Positions 44,006 through 54,866 of a stretch of DNA of 64,000 nt are shown here, in pieces; positions within the stretch are counted from its first letter, which is position 1; every line of letters begins with the position of its first letter. A model generated the notes under the pieces. The model saw only the letters and a program-made list of their open reading frames with translations. It made no database searches and had not been told where the DNA came from. The stretch lies in assembly GCA_030015575.1 (NCBI GenBank), contig CM057337.1, positions 340,638,583 to 340,702,582 of the forward strand. Reading direction: 5' to 3'. The position numbers were made by a program, and so were the translations under genes. The DNA is from Agapanthus africanus (Eukaryota > Streptophyta > Magnoliopsida > Asparagales > Amaryllidaceae).

Positions 44006-45868
44006 TTATGAAGAACGGAGAATAGGCTCAGAAGACGAAGAAGCAGGAGACGAAGAAGAAGAAGTAGAAGAAGAAGCGGCCGGGGTGTCATCGTTGATCC
44101 GTGTGCCAATGTTGTTTTGCAGCATCCTTCCCGATCTCAATGTGGTCATGGTACTCACATTATGGTTCTGTTGTTCAAGAGCAACATGTACATTATGTGG
44201 GTGACCGGGATTTGGGAGTGGCTGGGACGGGAGCTTCCCCTTCTCTCGCTCGCTTAAGGCCGCATTCAGTTGTGCAATCTGGGCCTCGATGGTTTTGATG
44301 CTTTGCCCGTGAGCGGCAGTGTGTTGCACTAAGGACTGAATGGAAGACTGGATGTTGGCAGTGGATTGAGTCGATTGTTTGACGAACGCCTCCAGACTTC
44401 GTTCGAGCGAGGAAACCTTATCGTTGTTTGACGGAACAAAGTTGTTTGGTGGAAAAGGATTGTTGGGTGCAAAGTTGTTCGTCTGATTTTGGAAAGGTTG
44501 GGGTTGGAAGGGTTGCTGAAACTGCTGTTGAGTTTGTTGTTGCGGCGGAGGGGCCCTTTGGAAATTGTTGCCTTGGAATTGATTCTGATTCTGATTCCAG
44601 GCGAAATTGGGGTGGTTCCTCAAACCGGGATTGTAGGTGGAAGAGTATGGATCATTCCTCGGTCTTTGCTGAAATGCAGCATTAACCTGATCCTGTCCTT
44701 GCGATGGTGGATTGTAAAGACACTCTTTGGTCAAGTGAGAAGGATCAGAACAACAAGCGCAGATGGTACGAAGGGGTAGAACAGGGGTAGGAGCAGGAGA
44801 AGAGAATTTGCTCTCTATCGCTTCAAGCTTTCTCGTTATTGCGGCCATTTCAGCTTTCATCGCAATAGAGACGTCAAGTTGGTGAATTCCTACCCTAGAC
44901 TGACCGGTAGAAGTGGAGGTAGAAGAAGAAGAAGTCGGTCTGGTGCTCTCCCATTGTAGCGTTTGCTCCGCAAGGTCGTCAAAGAATTGCCACGCTTGCT
45001 CGTCAGATTTCGATAGGAAGTGGCCCTGACAGATGGTTTCCAACAACTGCTTCGTTGCTGGGTTCAGGCCCTCGTATAAGGTTTGGCAAAGTTGCCATTT
45101 CTCTATACCGTGGTGAGGACACTGAACAAGAAGGTCTTTGTACCGGTCAAAGCACTTCCAGAAGGGTTCAGAAGGAAGCTGAGAGAATTGGTTGATTTCA
45201 TTGCGGATCCTTGCGGTTTTATGATTCGGATAGAACTTTTTGAGAAACGTTTTAACAAACTCGTCCCAACTGGTTATGGAGTGGGAAGCGGTGCTATACA
45301 GCCATTTTTCAGCAAGATCGCATAAAGTGAACGGAATGACCCGTAGACGTATAGCATCGTCCGACAGTTGGGTAGTTTTCATCATGGCATAAACGTTTTG
45401 AAATTTATTGATGAAGATATAGGCATCTTCAGATTCAAGCCCATGAAATCGTGGAAGCATGTTGATGAAGTGGGGCTTAATTTCAAAATTATCCCCATTG
45501 GCCGGTGGAAGAGAAAGGCAGGTGGGAAGTGCAGAACGGGTGGGATAGAAACGATCCTGGAGCGCGATTCGCTACGGCGCTACAACAGGCGGTGGTGGTG
45601 GGTTATTGGTCTCCATAGGAGGTGGAGCCAATCCAGGGGTAGTCAAAGAGATGTTCGGATTAAATCCTGACATCGTGGAAGAAGAGGTTGGTGATGGTGA
45701 AGGTGAAGATGTATGAACATAATTCCGGTCAACGTCGGAGTTGGCCGGCAAAGGTAAAGGTGAAAGAGGAGTGGACGGAGTTTCGACGTCTGAGTCGATC
45801 GCGTAGTCGGTAGTGAATAACGTAACGCGGACTAGGCGGGCGCTAGTGTCCCGAGTCCAAGCGGACAT
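44006..45868 (-). pseudogene. gag: Element F gag
   Basis: The frame starts at 45868 (MSAWTRDTSARLVRV) with a proline/serine-rich N-terminus. It meets one TAG at 45572-45574 and continues in frame through PANGDNFEIKPHFINMLPRF. The capsid-type Retrotrans_gag domain spans the first 180 residues or so after 45460 (LCDLAEKWLYS, FLKKFYPNHKTARIRNEI, LYEGLNPATKQLLE). A zinc knuckle of the form CX2CX4HX4C (CACCSDPSHLTKEC) lies near 44720-44762. A Q/N-rich stretch and a serine-rich tail follow, ending at TAA 44006-44008. The product would be the structural protein of the virus-like particle. The stops make it non-functional as it stands. Confidence 0.88.
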
Positions 45869-46907
45869 ACACTAAACGAGTTTAGTATAGTCAAAGCGGA
45901 GAAGGTGAGGGTAAGAAAACGTCAATGGAGAAAGGCGATGGGTGGTGGGTGAAAAATGGATTTTGGCGACAAAGGGCAAGTTTTTATAAAAGTTTTTGAT
46001 TTTTTTCTTTTTTTTTATAGAAAGAGCTTTACAGAAATATGTACGGATATACGGCTTAAGTAATCACAAACAAGATATGCACAATCACACCTAGATTTAG
46101 GGTCACCTAGGTCTGCTAGACCTGCTCCAGAACTTGATTGTCGAAGTAAAACTGTGTCGAGAAACGGGCTCAAGATACACTGATCACGAGGCCAGGTAAG
46201 TGCAGAGATAAGGGGAGGTTTTCCAACGCTTTCGCGAAGTTCCTTAATTAAGTAACCCTTTCTCTTTTGGCGGTTGCGCCGTTAACACTTTCCTAGACAC
46301 CACGTAAACAATATACCGTTAAGCGAGGTTCTAAACACGGTTAACTTCTCCTAATGAGCGCGAAGTCCTTAGGGCTGAGTCTAGTATTTTTTAATTTACA
46401 ATGGACAATGCATATGCTTTTGTGATTTTTGGGGTCCTGGGAAGGGTGATGAAATCCCCACCCAATCTGAATTGGTTTCAAGCCCCTTAAGTCCGTATTA
46501 AAGAATGCAAAGCGGTAACAAATCAACTGCAAATTTTTTTTATTTTTTTTAGCGCGGCGCAAAGAATCCTGCACAAGAACAGTTTATTGGAAGGGGGAAG
46601 AGAATTTGCGCAAAGAAGGCTGCAGAAAACACAGTTCAGTGGAGTTCAGAGGAGTGGGAGATATGAGAAAGACTTACCAAAAAAATTTAGCACCATGAAG
46701 GCACTATCTGGCCGCGGTTCCGCGGCCAAACACCAGCAATGGCCGCGGTTCCGCGGCTTAGTTGAGGGATTGGGGCTTCTATTTTCTTGTGTGAGCTTCT
46801 GTGCTTGTCCTCTGCTTTTCTGGATTTTCTGAATCTTGATTTGCTCACTGTATCTGCTCCAGATTTTTACAGTAGACCGTTTGCTTCGTTTTGATCCGTC
46901 GCGGTGT
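45869..46907 (-). other. Leader of element F, gag-proximal part
   Basis: This is non-coding and joins 57093-57292 once E is removed. It carries the GC-rich twin motif at 46710-46757. GGTGT at 46903-46907 is the left target duplication of E. Confidence 0.8.
46710..46757. repeat. GC-rich twin motif in the F leader
   Basis: GGCCGCGGTTCCGCGGCC at 46710-46727 and GGCCGCGGTTCCGCGGC at 46741-46757 are direct repeats 31 bp apart with a 13-base spacer. The spacing is identical to that in the F LTRs. Confidence 0.92.
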
Positions 46908-49134
46908 TGTTGGAGATAGTGCCCTCAGAGTCAATTATTAGGTCACAGGTACGTGATTGCAATGATTGATAGAGGACCTATCCCGGTAGGACAGTCTTAC
47001 TCGAGATGATAGTATACTATCTGGTTTACCTTTATCATCGTGTACTGCTTTAAGTGACATGACAAGTCGCTATTACACGTTGATAGAGCCCATAGGATTC
47101 TTGCTTGACCACCAGCAGTATGAGGGCGATCATATAAGTAGGAGCTGGGGTCTATAAGCATATCCTTAAATGGTCCCTAGTCGTGTGAGTTTCGAGACAG
47201 GGCATCGATACTCCAGAGTAGACTAGTGTATACAGTCGAGACCCCGACGAGGGGCGGTGGCCGGTCTCACAAGCCACTGGTGTCAGTTGGATCACCTAAG
47301 ATGTATACAGGTGCTCATTGGGTTATGAGTACACCGGACAGGACTCGCCGGAAACATGCTAGTTAGTCATATACCAGACGTCAGATGGCAGTTCCCTGGT
47401 GACATGTGTGCAGGTTAGTTCATCGACCTGGGGATCGTCATTTGTCTCGTGTGAGTTCCCACTGTACTTTGATTACTACCCTACCACGGCTCAAAGGAGT
47501 CGTGCAAACAGGTTTTAGTTGGGTACAGTCCCGAGCCACATGGAGGCAGTGAGCGTATCTTCAGGGGTTCGTCTCTCCCGGTATTGGGGGTGAGGTCGCG
47601 CTGTGTCTAGGAGAGCCATTACACGAAGCCCTCGGCCGAGGCAAGGAGATTTACTGGTAGGTATTCCAGTAGTATCTCAGGGTGTTCTGGGCTACACTCC
47701 GACACGACTTGTACCGCTTTTGGGGGTCTGACTTTTACCAACCCCCTAGGCCCGCCATACGATGCTCATAGACGAACGGACCGGACTGTACGGATATTGT
47801 CACTGACAGGCTCAGTAGGGTTGTCAGGCTGAGTTCGCTCACAGACGTCCCTTTTAGTCAATACCTGGTAGCCCGTTACGTATTGGCTTATACCTCTGAC
47901 GTGCTAGTGGTTAAATCCACAACCAAGGTGTTGACGAGTCTTTAGAGTCCCCCACATTCTGTTACTCAGCTTTCGGGCGAAAGGTTGTAGAGGCCGTATG
48001 GAGATATGGCAAGGTCCGATCAGATACGTGCGGTATTGCACGGATCAGGATCGGACAGTTTGTACTATAGGCCGTATGGTTATATGGCAGGGTTCGATCA
48101 GATACGTGCGGTATTGCACGGATCAGGATCGAACGGATAATACTAGCCGGTTTTGGTATAAGCCGGATCCTAGTATAGTACAGTGTAGATTTTGTCTCAT
48201 TGCATTTGTATTTCGGTAGAAATACAGATGCGGGTGTGTATGCACAGTATCGGGGTTTTCCTGTAATTTATTACGGGACCAGTTTTATGGAGTTGCCAGT
48301 TTGCTTTTCGTTTCGGCCGATTTCCTTTGTATCGTTCATTGGCCGAAGTTTGGTGGAGGAGGGCTTATTTGCATTGTTGCAAATAAGCATTTGTGGAGGG
48401 GGTCTTTGCATATATTTGTATCATGATGGTGCACCATCCCTTGACTTTGCTTCATGATAGTGTCATGATGGCTTGACCTTTGTTGTGATGATGAGGTTAG
48501 TGGAGTATGGCTTTGTTGATAATCATTTCCTTTCATGATATCATTTTTGACCTCTCTCACTTGTATTATTGTGTGAAAACCTCCCTCATTATTTTTACAC
48601 TACACACTCTCTCCCCCTCTTCATGTCCTGGCCGGCCACATATGAGTGGGGGCTGTCCCAATTTTTTGGGTGGGGTTTTTAGCTCATTTCATGTTGCAAA
48701 AACCCACAAGATCATTCTCAAAAAGCTCCAAGTTCAATCCCTCCACAAAAGGCAATTCCACAAACCCCAAAATGAGACTTGCTCACTAGATATTCTACAG
48801 CAAATCTTGGGCACGTCGACTAGCCAGCTTCGTGCCCGAGTTGTCTCGGCATTGAGGTGGGAGCCCGTAAAAGATGTAGGCGATGTGGTGCACTTCCGGC
48901 GACGAGGTGGAGACCGGAGCTTCCGCAGGAGATCGGGACGACGACGAGAAGACCGGAGAAATTGGATCAGTCGGTATACTTCTCTTTCCCATCTTACAGA
49001 TAGCTAGGACTAGTTAATGGTTCGATCCGGGTATTAGTGCGCGGCGGTTTGCCAGTTCAAGAAAAATTAAAGTTTATCACCGCTTCCGCATTTGGCCGTC
49101 GGATTGACGGCCGGGCCGCCGCCGTGCACTTACA
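46908..49134 (+). repeat. 5' LTR of element E (2227 bp)
   Basis: It runs from TGTTGGAGATAGTGCCCTCA to CGTGCACTTACA. A 78 bp tandem pair lies at 47992-48147 and contains the GTGCGGTATTGCAC hairpin. A 166-codon frame at 48507-49007 is cut to 115 codons by an indel in the 3' LTR, so it is not treated as a gene. Confidence 0.95.
47992..48147 (+). repeat. 78 bp tandem duplication in the E LTR
   Basis: Two units, each starting GGCCGTATGG and containing GATCAGATACGTGCGGTATT. The same pair is in the 3' LTR at 55951-56106. Confidence 0.88.
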
Positions 49135-49135
49135 G

Positions 49136-49148
49136 TGGTATCAGAGCC
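49136..49148 (+). other. Primer binding site of element E
   Basis: TGGTATCAGAGCC, one base after the LTR end. Confidence 0.93.
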
Positions 49149-51411
49149 TCGCCATTAACATAGTCTAGCTTCGTTTAATGTGTTTTACAATTCCGATCGA
49201 ACAAATGTTCCGAAAACCCAATATCACCCACGACAGTTTTCCGTCGAAATTTTTTAGTCTCTAAAATTTTTTCAGGTTGTATAAAAGTACTGTACAGGAA
49301 GTTATAAGGCTTCTGGAAAAATTCGGGTCATTGATCCATCAAGGGGAGCGCGGAACCGCGGCCAAAACCCACCTTGGGCCGCGGTTCCGCCGCAGTATGT
49401 AAAGATCAATGGGCCAAATTTCTCCAGTGGGCTTCTGGGGTGATTTTAGGGGTTTTGGAATATTAATATTGGGCCCAGAGTTTCTTGATGTGCTACAGTA
49501 GTGCTTGGGGCCCACTTGTTATAATTTGATCGATCGGATATTTTTTAAACACATTATTTCACAGTATTTACATTATATCTGCGACCGTGAATGTCACTTG
49601 ATCGGTAAATCCGGTCTAACTGCTATAGCCCGGTTAGACGGATTTGCGAACGTGACTTTCACGTTGATGTTCTGTTTTTGCTGTGATGTTGCGGATCGGT
49701 CGTGGGGGATAGCCTGGATGCAATGCTAGTACAGTTGTGGTTGTATTATGTGCATTTGATATTGCGGGGCGAGCGTCCGACATGTGGACTGCCGTCACTG
49801 CCTGTTTGTATTATTATTTTGGGACACGGCTAGGTTGCGGTCGTTGTACCCGTTGTATGTATATTTTACTTTCTGTACTAGGATTGCCCCGCGGAGGGGT
49901 GCACGGATAGCCGGATTCTAGAGGGCAACAAGCCCGCATCTCATGGCATTGAGACGGAGGGGGCTTCACTCTAGGATTTGGCGGGATATTCGCCGCACTC
50001 GTAGGGGGTACAGGTTGACCCAGGAGGGGTGCCCAAGTTACCGGATTCCGTGAAGTGCTGGGTGGTCCATTCACGGAGCTGAAGGGGGCTGCCTCGCTTC
50101 AGGTTTTGGCGGGTGACTTGCCGCGCCCGTAGGGGTCTAGGATTTCATTGCACAGGCTATCCACACGACCAGGGGAACGTCGGGTTTCAGCGGCTCTGTG
50201 AAACCCGGGGATCCCAGATATCTGTATTGTTTCTGTGATGCTGTACATTTCTGTGATGTTGCATTTTATTCACGCCTTGAGAGAATATAATATATTGGTA
50301 TATATATTAGTAGATGTTGTATATGTTTTGCATCCGCGCTAGTCCAGTCCCTGCTCTGTCGTTAGTTAGCTAACCTAACGGGTAATGACGGGACCCAGTG
50401 GCGAATGCGGATGGCATATACGTACATCGGTATATTTTCGTTCTTTTTAGTGTGATCAATTGATGGGACTGCGTTGATTCGGATCAATGCAAGTTAAAAA
50501 CAAACCTAATCTGATGTTGTTGGAACACTTTTCAAAAAGCTGTTATTGCAAGGACGTTCTCTTTTTTTTTGCATCGTGGTATTCAGTTGGAATATCCTGC
50601 TCCTCAGTCGACGAGACATGGGCCGAGATCCCTTCACCGGGAGTGACCCCTTAGACAAAAAGTTTGCGTCAGGGCAATGACTTCACTATAGCCGATTACT
50701 TTTGCTTTGCACCGTGGTATTCAGTTGGAATATCCCGCACCCCATTCTACAGGGAAAGAGCCGAGATCCCTTCACCGGGAGTGACCTCTTTAGCAACGGT
50801 TTTCGTCACTATATTTTTAAAAGCTATCCGTTCCTTCGACGATATCAAGTTCTTTACGTTAAAGGTTTTCGCCAGAAACCATTCGTAGCCCTCCGTCGTT
50901 TCAGACGGGTAGCATGTAGTATTCATGCTGTGTTTGTTGACCTTCGTCAAGGCATAGTGTATGGTAGCTGCTTGTTACCTTTCTGCTGCATAGATAGATG
51001 CGTTGGTTTGGGACAGTCGTATAGCCTTGTTGACCTTCGTCAAGGGCTTGTACGGGTGGATTCAAATTAACCTGGATAATGACGGGTAGAACTTGACATG
51101 TGACTTATGATTTGTTGACCTTCGCCAAGGTCATAAGAGCATGGGGCAGAAATCACATCGGGAGTTTCAAAAGAACTGAAACTTGCCAGATATGCGCATA
51201 CCATCTGGAGTATGATGATGTGAGCGGATTCCGTCACGTTATCATGCGATGATAGTTGGATCCCGATTCCCACTGATGAGTTAGTTTACTCCTCGGGTGT
51301 TCCCGACTAATTCTTCTTTTAGGTTTGGAGGAGAATTTGAGGTACAGTGGGAGGATTCCAGATTAGATAAATTGGTAACCATTCTGATCTAGGTTAGAGT
51401 GCACGCTGAGT
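49149..51411 (+). other. Modular non-coding leader of element E
   Basis: There is no gag. Modules shared with A and B in the same order: GC-rich twin (49348-49393), an about 135 bp block duplicated in tandem (about 49885-50015 and 50018-50135; single in A at 1897-2025), the hairpin (50360-50380), the CCTTCACCGGGAGTGAC units (about 50565-50800), and three GTTGACCTTCGTCAAGG motifs (50934, 51027, 51112). The 160 bp module of A, B and D is not recognised here. Confidence 0.78.
49348..49393. repeat. GC-rich twin motif in the E leader
   Basis: GCGCGGAACCGCGGCC (49348-49363) and GGCCGCGGTTCCGCCGC (49377-49393) are an inverted pair about 215 bases after the LTR end, matching the position in A and D. 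Confidence 0.88.
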
Positions 51412-51437
51412 GTTTCTTTTCTCTCTCTCTTTGGCAG
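51412..51437 (+). promoter_or_regulatory. Polypyrimidine-AG tract before pol of E
   Basis: TTTCTTTTCTCTCTCTCTTT then GGCAG precedes GCGACCATTGACC, the counterpart of GCGACCATATC in A and B. The tract has diverged in sequence but keeps the pyrimidine run and the AG. Confidence 0.45.
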
Positions 51438-51439
51438 CG

Positions 51440-54400
51440 ACCATTGACCCGACCCTAAGACTATGACTCAGTGACCAAAATTAACCGAACCTTCTTAAAC
51501 ACCGGCTTTTGGATTGTCAGAGTTGCAAACCTCATTGCCACTCCTACTTTTACCCTTTTCTCCAGGACACCCCGTTTTACCACGAACGTCCACTTCTATT
51601 GGACAAAACCATCGTATGGTTAGATACGAACTCGAAAGAATTTATTCGAGAATGGTTTCCGGTTCTGGAGAAAACGGATAGGATTATTCAGTTGTCTTTT
51701 CCTTTTACCTTCTCTCAGGTTGCGAGTACTCCTTGGTTTAGGAGATAGTACACCTATTACGCAAATTGGATAGTCTTCTTCCAAACCTTAGGCTGGTGCC
51801 GACCGGTAGGGAATGAAGAAAACCAATTAGCCTAACGATGGTGTACAGAAGGTATTAAGTTCAGACAAAGTAAGGGATTAGTAAGAGGGCAAAATAAATT
51901 GCAACAGATATTCACGACCAAACCAAATATTTCGTTACCACTCCCACATCACCTTTGTATTTCTCCAGGACACTCCGTATCACTACGAAGATCCACAGTT
52001 TATTTGGATACTCCATCGTATGGTTATATACGAACTCGAATGGAACTTGTTCCAGTTCGGGGATGGATTCTGGTCCAGGAGAAATAGGAATAAGGTTTAT
52101 TCGGTTGTCTTTTATCTTCACCCTCTCTCATTGCGAGTGTTCCTAGGATTGGGACAGTACACCCATTATGCTTATTGGATAGTCTTGTTCCAAACCATAG
52201 GCTGGTGCCGAACGGTAGGGAAGGAAGAAAACCATTTGGCCTAAAGGGGTGTACAGAAGGTAAAGACTAAAGACATATGAAGGGATTTGGAGAGGTGGCA
52301 AAGAATTATACGGTTACAGTCGTGAATCTGGAAGAGGCATTACTAGGAATACCAGGATACCCCATCGAAACATTTCGATGTTTCAGTCTCACTGTGTACT
52401 GTTAAAGGAGAACTGATTTCCCGATTAGACACTTGCTCCAGGGTATGTACTTACCAGGTATGATTCTCACATCTGTATGGTTTTACAGATGATGAGTGGG
52501 AGTAGGTTATTGGGAATTGGGTGATCATCCTCATTATATCGGGATTCGTTACAATCGGTGATATTTGAGGAAATCACCTGGGTAGTTTGCCAGTCGGCAA
52601 ATATTTGGTTTTGAATATCCGCTATTATGCACCAATTTCAAATTGATATATCTGTACGTCTATTTTCATAGAGTGAGATATACCTTTCTGAAATTATGTC
52701 TATGACATTTACCTATATCAGTGGATGGTTAGGTAAGGAGCATTAAACAGCGGTGTAATTCTTCTTAACCATAGGTACAGTTTTCAATCTACGAGACGCA
52801 GTGAATGAGTTTTCAGACTCAAGGGACTTATACAGGGTATTGTATGTTGTCCAGGGTCCATCAGGACAGAGGGGATGGTCCTCGTACTATATTCGGTTTA
52901 CTTATGACTTCTCTAGTTTTTAGACAGGTGTTTCGTGGAAACACAGGGTCCGAATTTTGAGAAGTTATAGGTATTTGAATAGAGTAGAGAACCAGGTATA
53001 GCAAGTATCGGGATTCTTCAAAGTGATCGAAGATGTAGATACTTGTATATGGTATTCAGTTGATAGTAATGATTAAGAGAACTTGCTTCTCTTTCAGGTT
53101 ACTCATAATTGGAAGCATTCCTAAGTTGATTAACGCTGATCGGCCTCCTTCCATTTTAGTTGACATGCACTGGAGACAGTTGCATGATTTGAATCTGGTT
53201 CAATTAAATCAGTGCCTCTGGTCCTATATGGGATATAGAACAGTTCATATCTTAACGATGTTAAGGTACGGGGAGTTGTCCGGCTTATGCTTAAAACCAG
53301 ACACTGGACAACTCAAGGCACGTTTCTGTAATGGCTGTTTGTGGGTTGACCCAGGCTATGACGCGGGTTGACTTTCTACCATCTGGATGAACAATAGCAA
53401 TATTGTTCTAGACTCGCCACAGTTTTAATAAAAATGGATTTTTTCAGAAAACAGTAGTGGGAGTATGATAGAACTGGAAGTGATTCCAGAACCACAAACG
53501 ATTACTGAAGATTTGATAAGGAACCTAAAGATTCAATCTGGATTGACATTCCATTAGCCACTCCGCAGATAAGGTGGGTAACTTCAGGCACCCGAGAGGT
53601 ACTACGGTAGCCTCAAGGACGGTGACAGGGAAGTTCTTGTTTACCCACAATTACCATTGCTGTTGTTCCAGGCTGCGAGACCCGGTGGGAGGATGAGTAT
53701 AGCGTCGTTATAAACTAATTTTAGAAGTGTACGTCTATATGACTCTGCCAGAGGGTTGTCGTAGTCAGTGGGAGCAGCGGAAGCATTGGTGGACAGGTAG
53801 CTTATGTCTATTTATAGACTAAAGCAGATGTAGCGGAGATAGATCATCTACTTCTGACGTGACAGTCATGGGTTTGACTTCATCAGAATAGGGGATGGAT
53901 CTGTTGAGAAGGTAGTAGGGTGTGATGTCCTGGTATTTGGATGACATACACAGAGTAGGAAAAGAAACTCCTATACTACAATCGGTTATACTTTGGTCGT
54001 CACACAGTAGTTTCTCCATATGGGACTTGGACATTATATCAGACAAACTGGTTACTAGATCTATGGTTTTAGATCTAGATTTGGGTGGTTTCCCAATCAG
54101 GGTAATTAGACAGCATTCTAAGAGTATTTAGAATGGACGACTCCTGGCACGGTAGTGTACCTGCAGGTGATGGAGTCACCCTCTCCAAAGGTGTCTTACA
54201 GACTAAAGGGGAGAGGGACGTGCATGATTGGCAGATCACTTGCTCAGGCAATTAAGTCAATCGTGAGATGTCAAGTACCACACCAGATGTTGTTCTTGCA
54301 CTATATGCAATAAGTTGACATTGATCCAATCCTGGAGAAACAGTCGGAAGCAGTTTTAGAACATAAGTGGATGTTCTAGGGATATGATAACGACAGCCTC

Positions 54401-54850
54401 ATTCGGGAGACAGTTATCATTCCAGGCTTCCAAGGTGACCTGGACGACAGGGAGGTTGTCAGAGTTATAGTTTTCCTTCTGACGAGGGGCAGTATTTTGG
54501 ACAGGTGGTCCAAGGCAATACTGAGGGAGGCATGGCGCAGGATACTGATTAAGTTCAGTTGACGGTACAGTCTAAGAAGTTTTGGATTTGAAGTTCATTT
54601 ATGAGCTATGTCCCATCAGACATCCAGACACATTCTAAGACAGGTATAGCTCATTTCGGGAGATGGGTTTCTCCGCGAACTTGAGATATAGAGAGACATG
54701 GAAAGAGACAACAAAGCGGATCCACTCACTAAGGCTATTCCTCGAACGCAATAGTTTCGCAAACGAGCTTTGTGAGACTGACTAGTACAGGAGTTGGGTG
54801 TTCGGTATCACACGGGCTGTGAGTATGCGACATCGCAATAATTAGCCTTG
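51440..54850 (+). pseudogene. pol: Heavily degenerate Copia pol of element E
   Basis: Only scattered landmarks remain. A protease-like VWLDTNSKEFI appears near 51611. Integrase traces lie near 53270-53340 and the IELEVIPEPQT linker near 53470. A YGLKQ-like stretch is near 53810, and YLDD (53934-53945) is followed by an altered LLIGND. A TLSK-type phrase lies near 54175, and the TADPLTKA tail near 54715-54735. A segment of about 325 bp containing the protease-like site is tandemly duplicated (51530-51855 and 51925-52262). Stops and shifts occur every few dozen codons. It cannot encode a working protein. Confidence 0.8.
51530..52262 (+). repeat. Tandem duplication of about 330 bp in E pol fossil
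   Basis: Both copies share CTCCAGGACACCCCGT-type starts, a TACACCCATTATGCTTATTG-type segment and a TAGGCTGGTGCCGACCGG-type end. I judge them roughly 15-20% diverged, so the duplication is much older than the E insertion itself. Confidence 0.75.
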
Positions 54851-54851
54851 A

Positions 54852-54866
54852 GTGCAAGTGGGAGAT
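54852..54866 (+). other. Polypurine tract of element E
   Basis: GTGCAAGTGGGAGAT, identical to the tract of C and B, directly before the 3' LTR. Confidence 0.85.

Noticed and set aside
48507-49007. 166-codon frame in the E 5' LTR
   Set aside because: The frame is shortened to 115 codons by small indels in the 3' LTR of the same young element, so there is no conserved protein.
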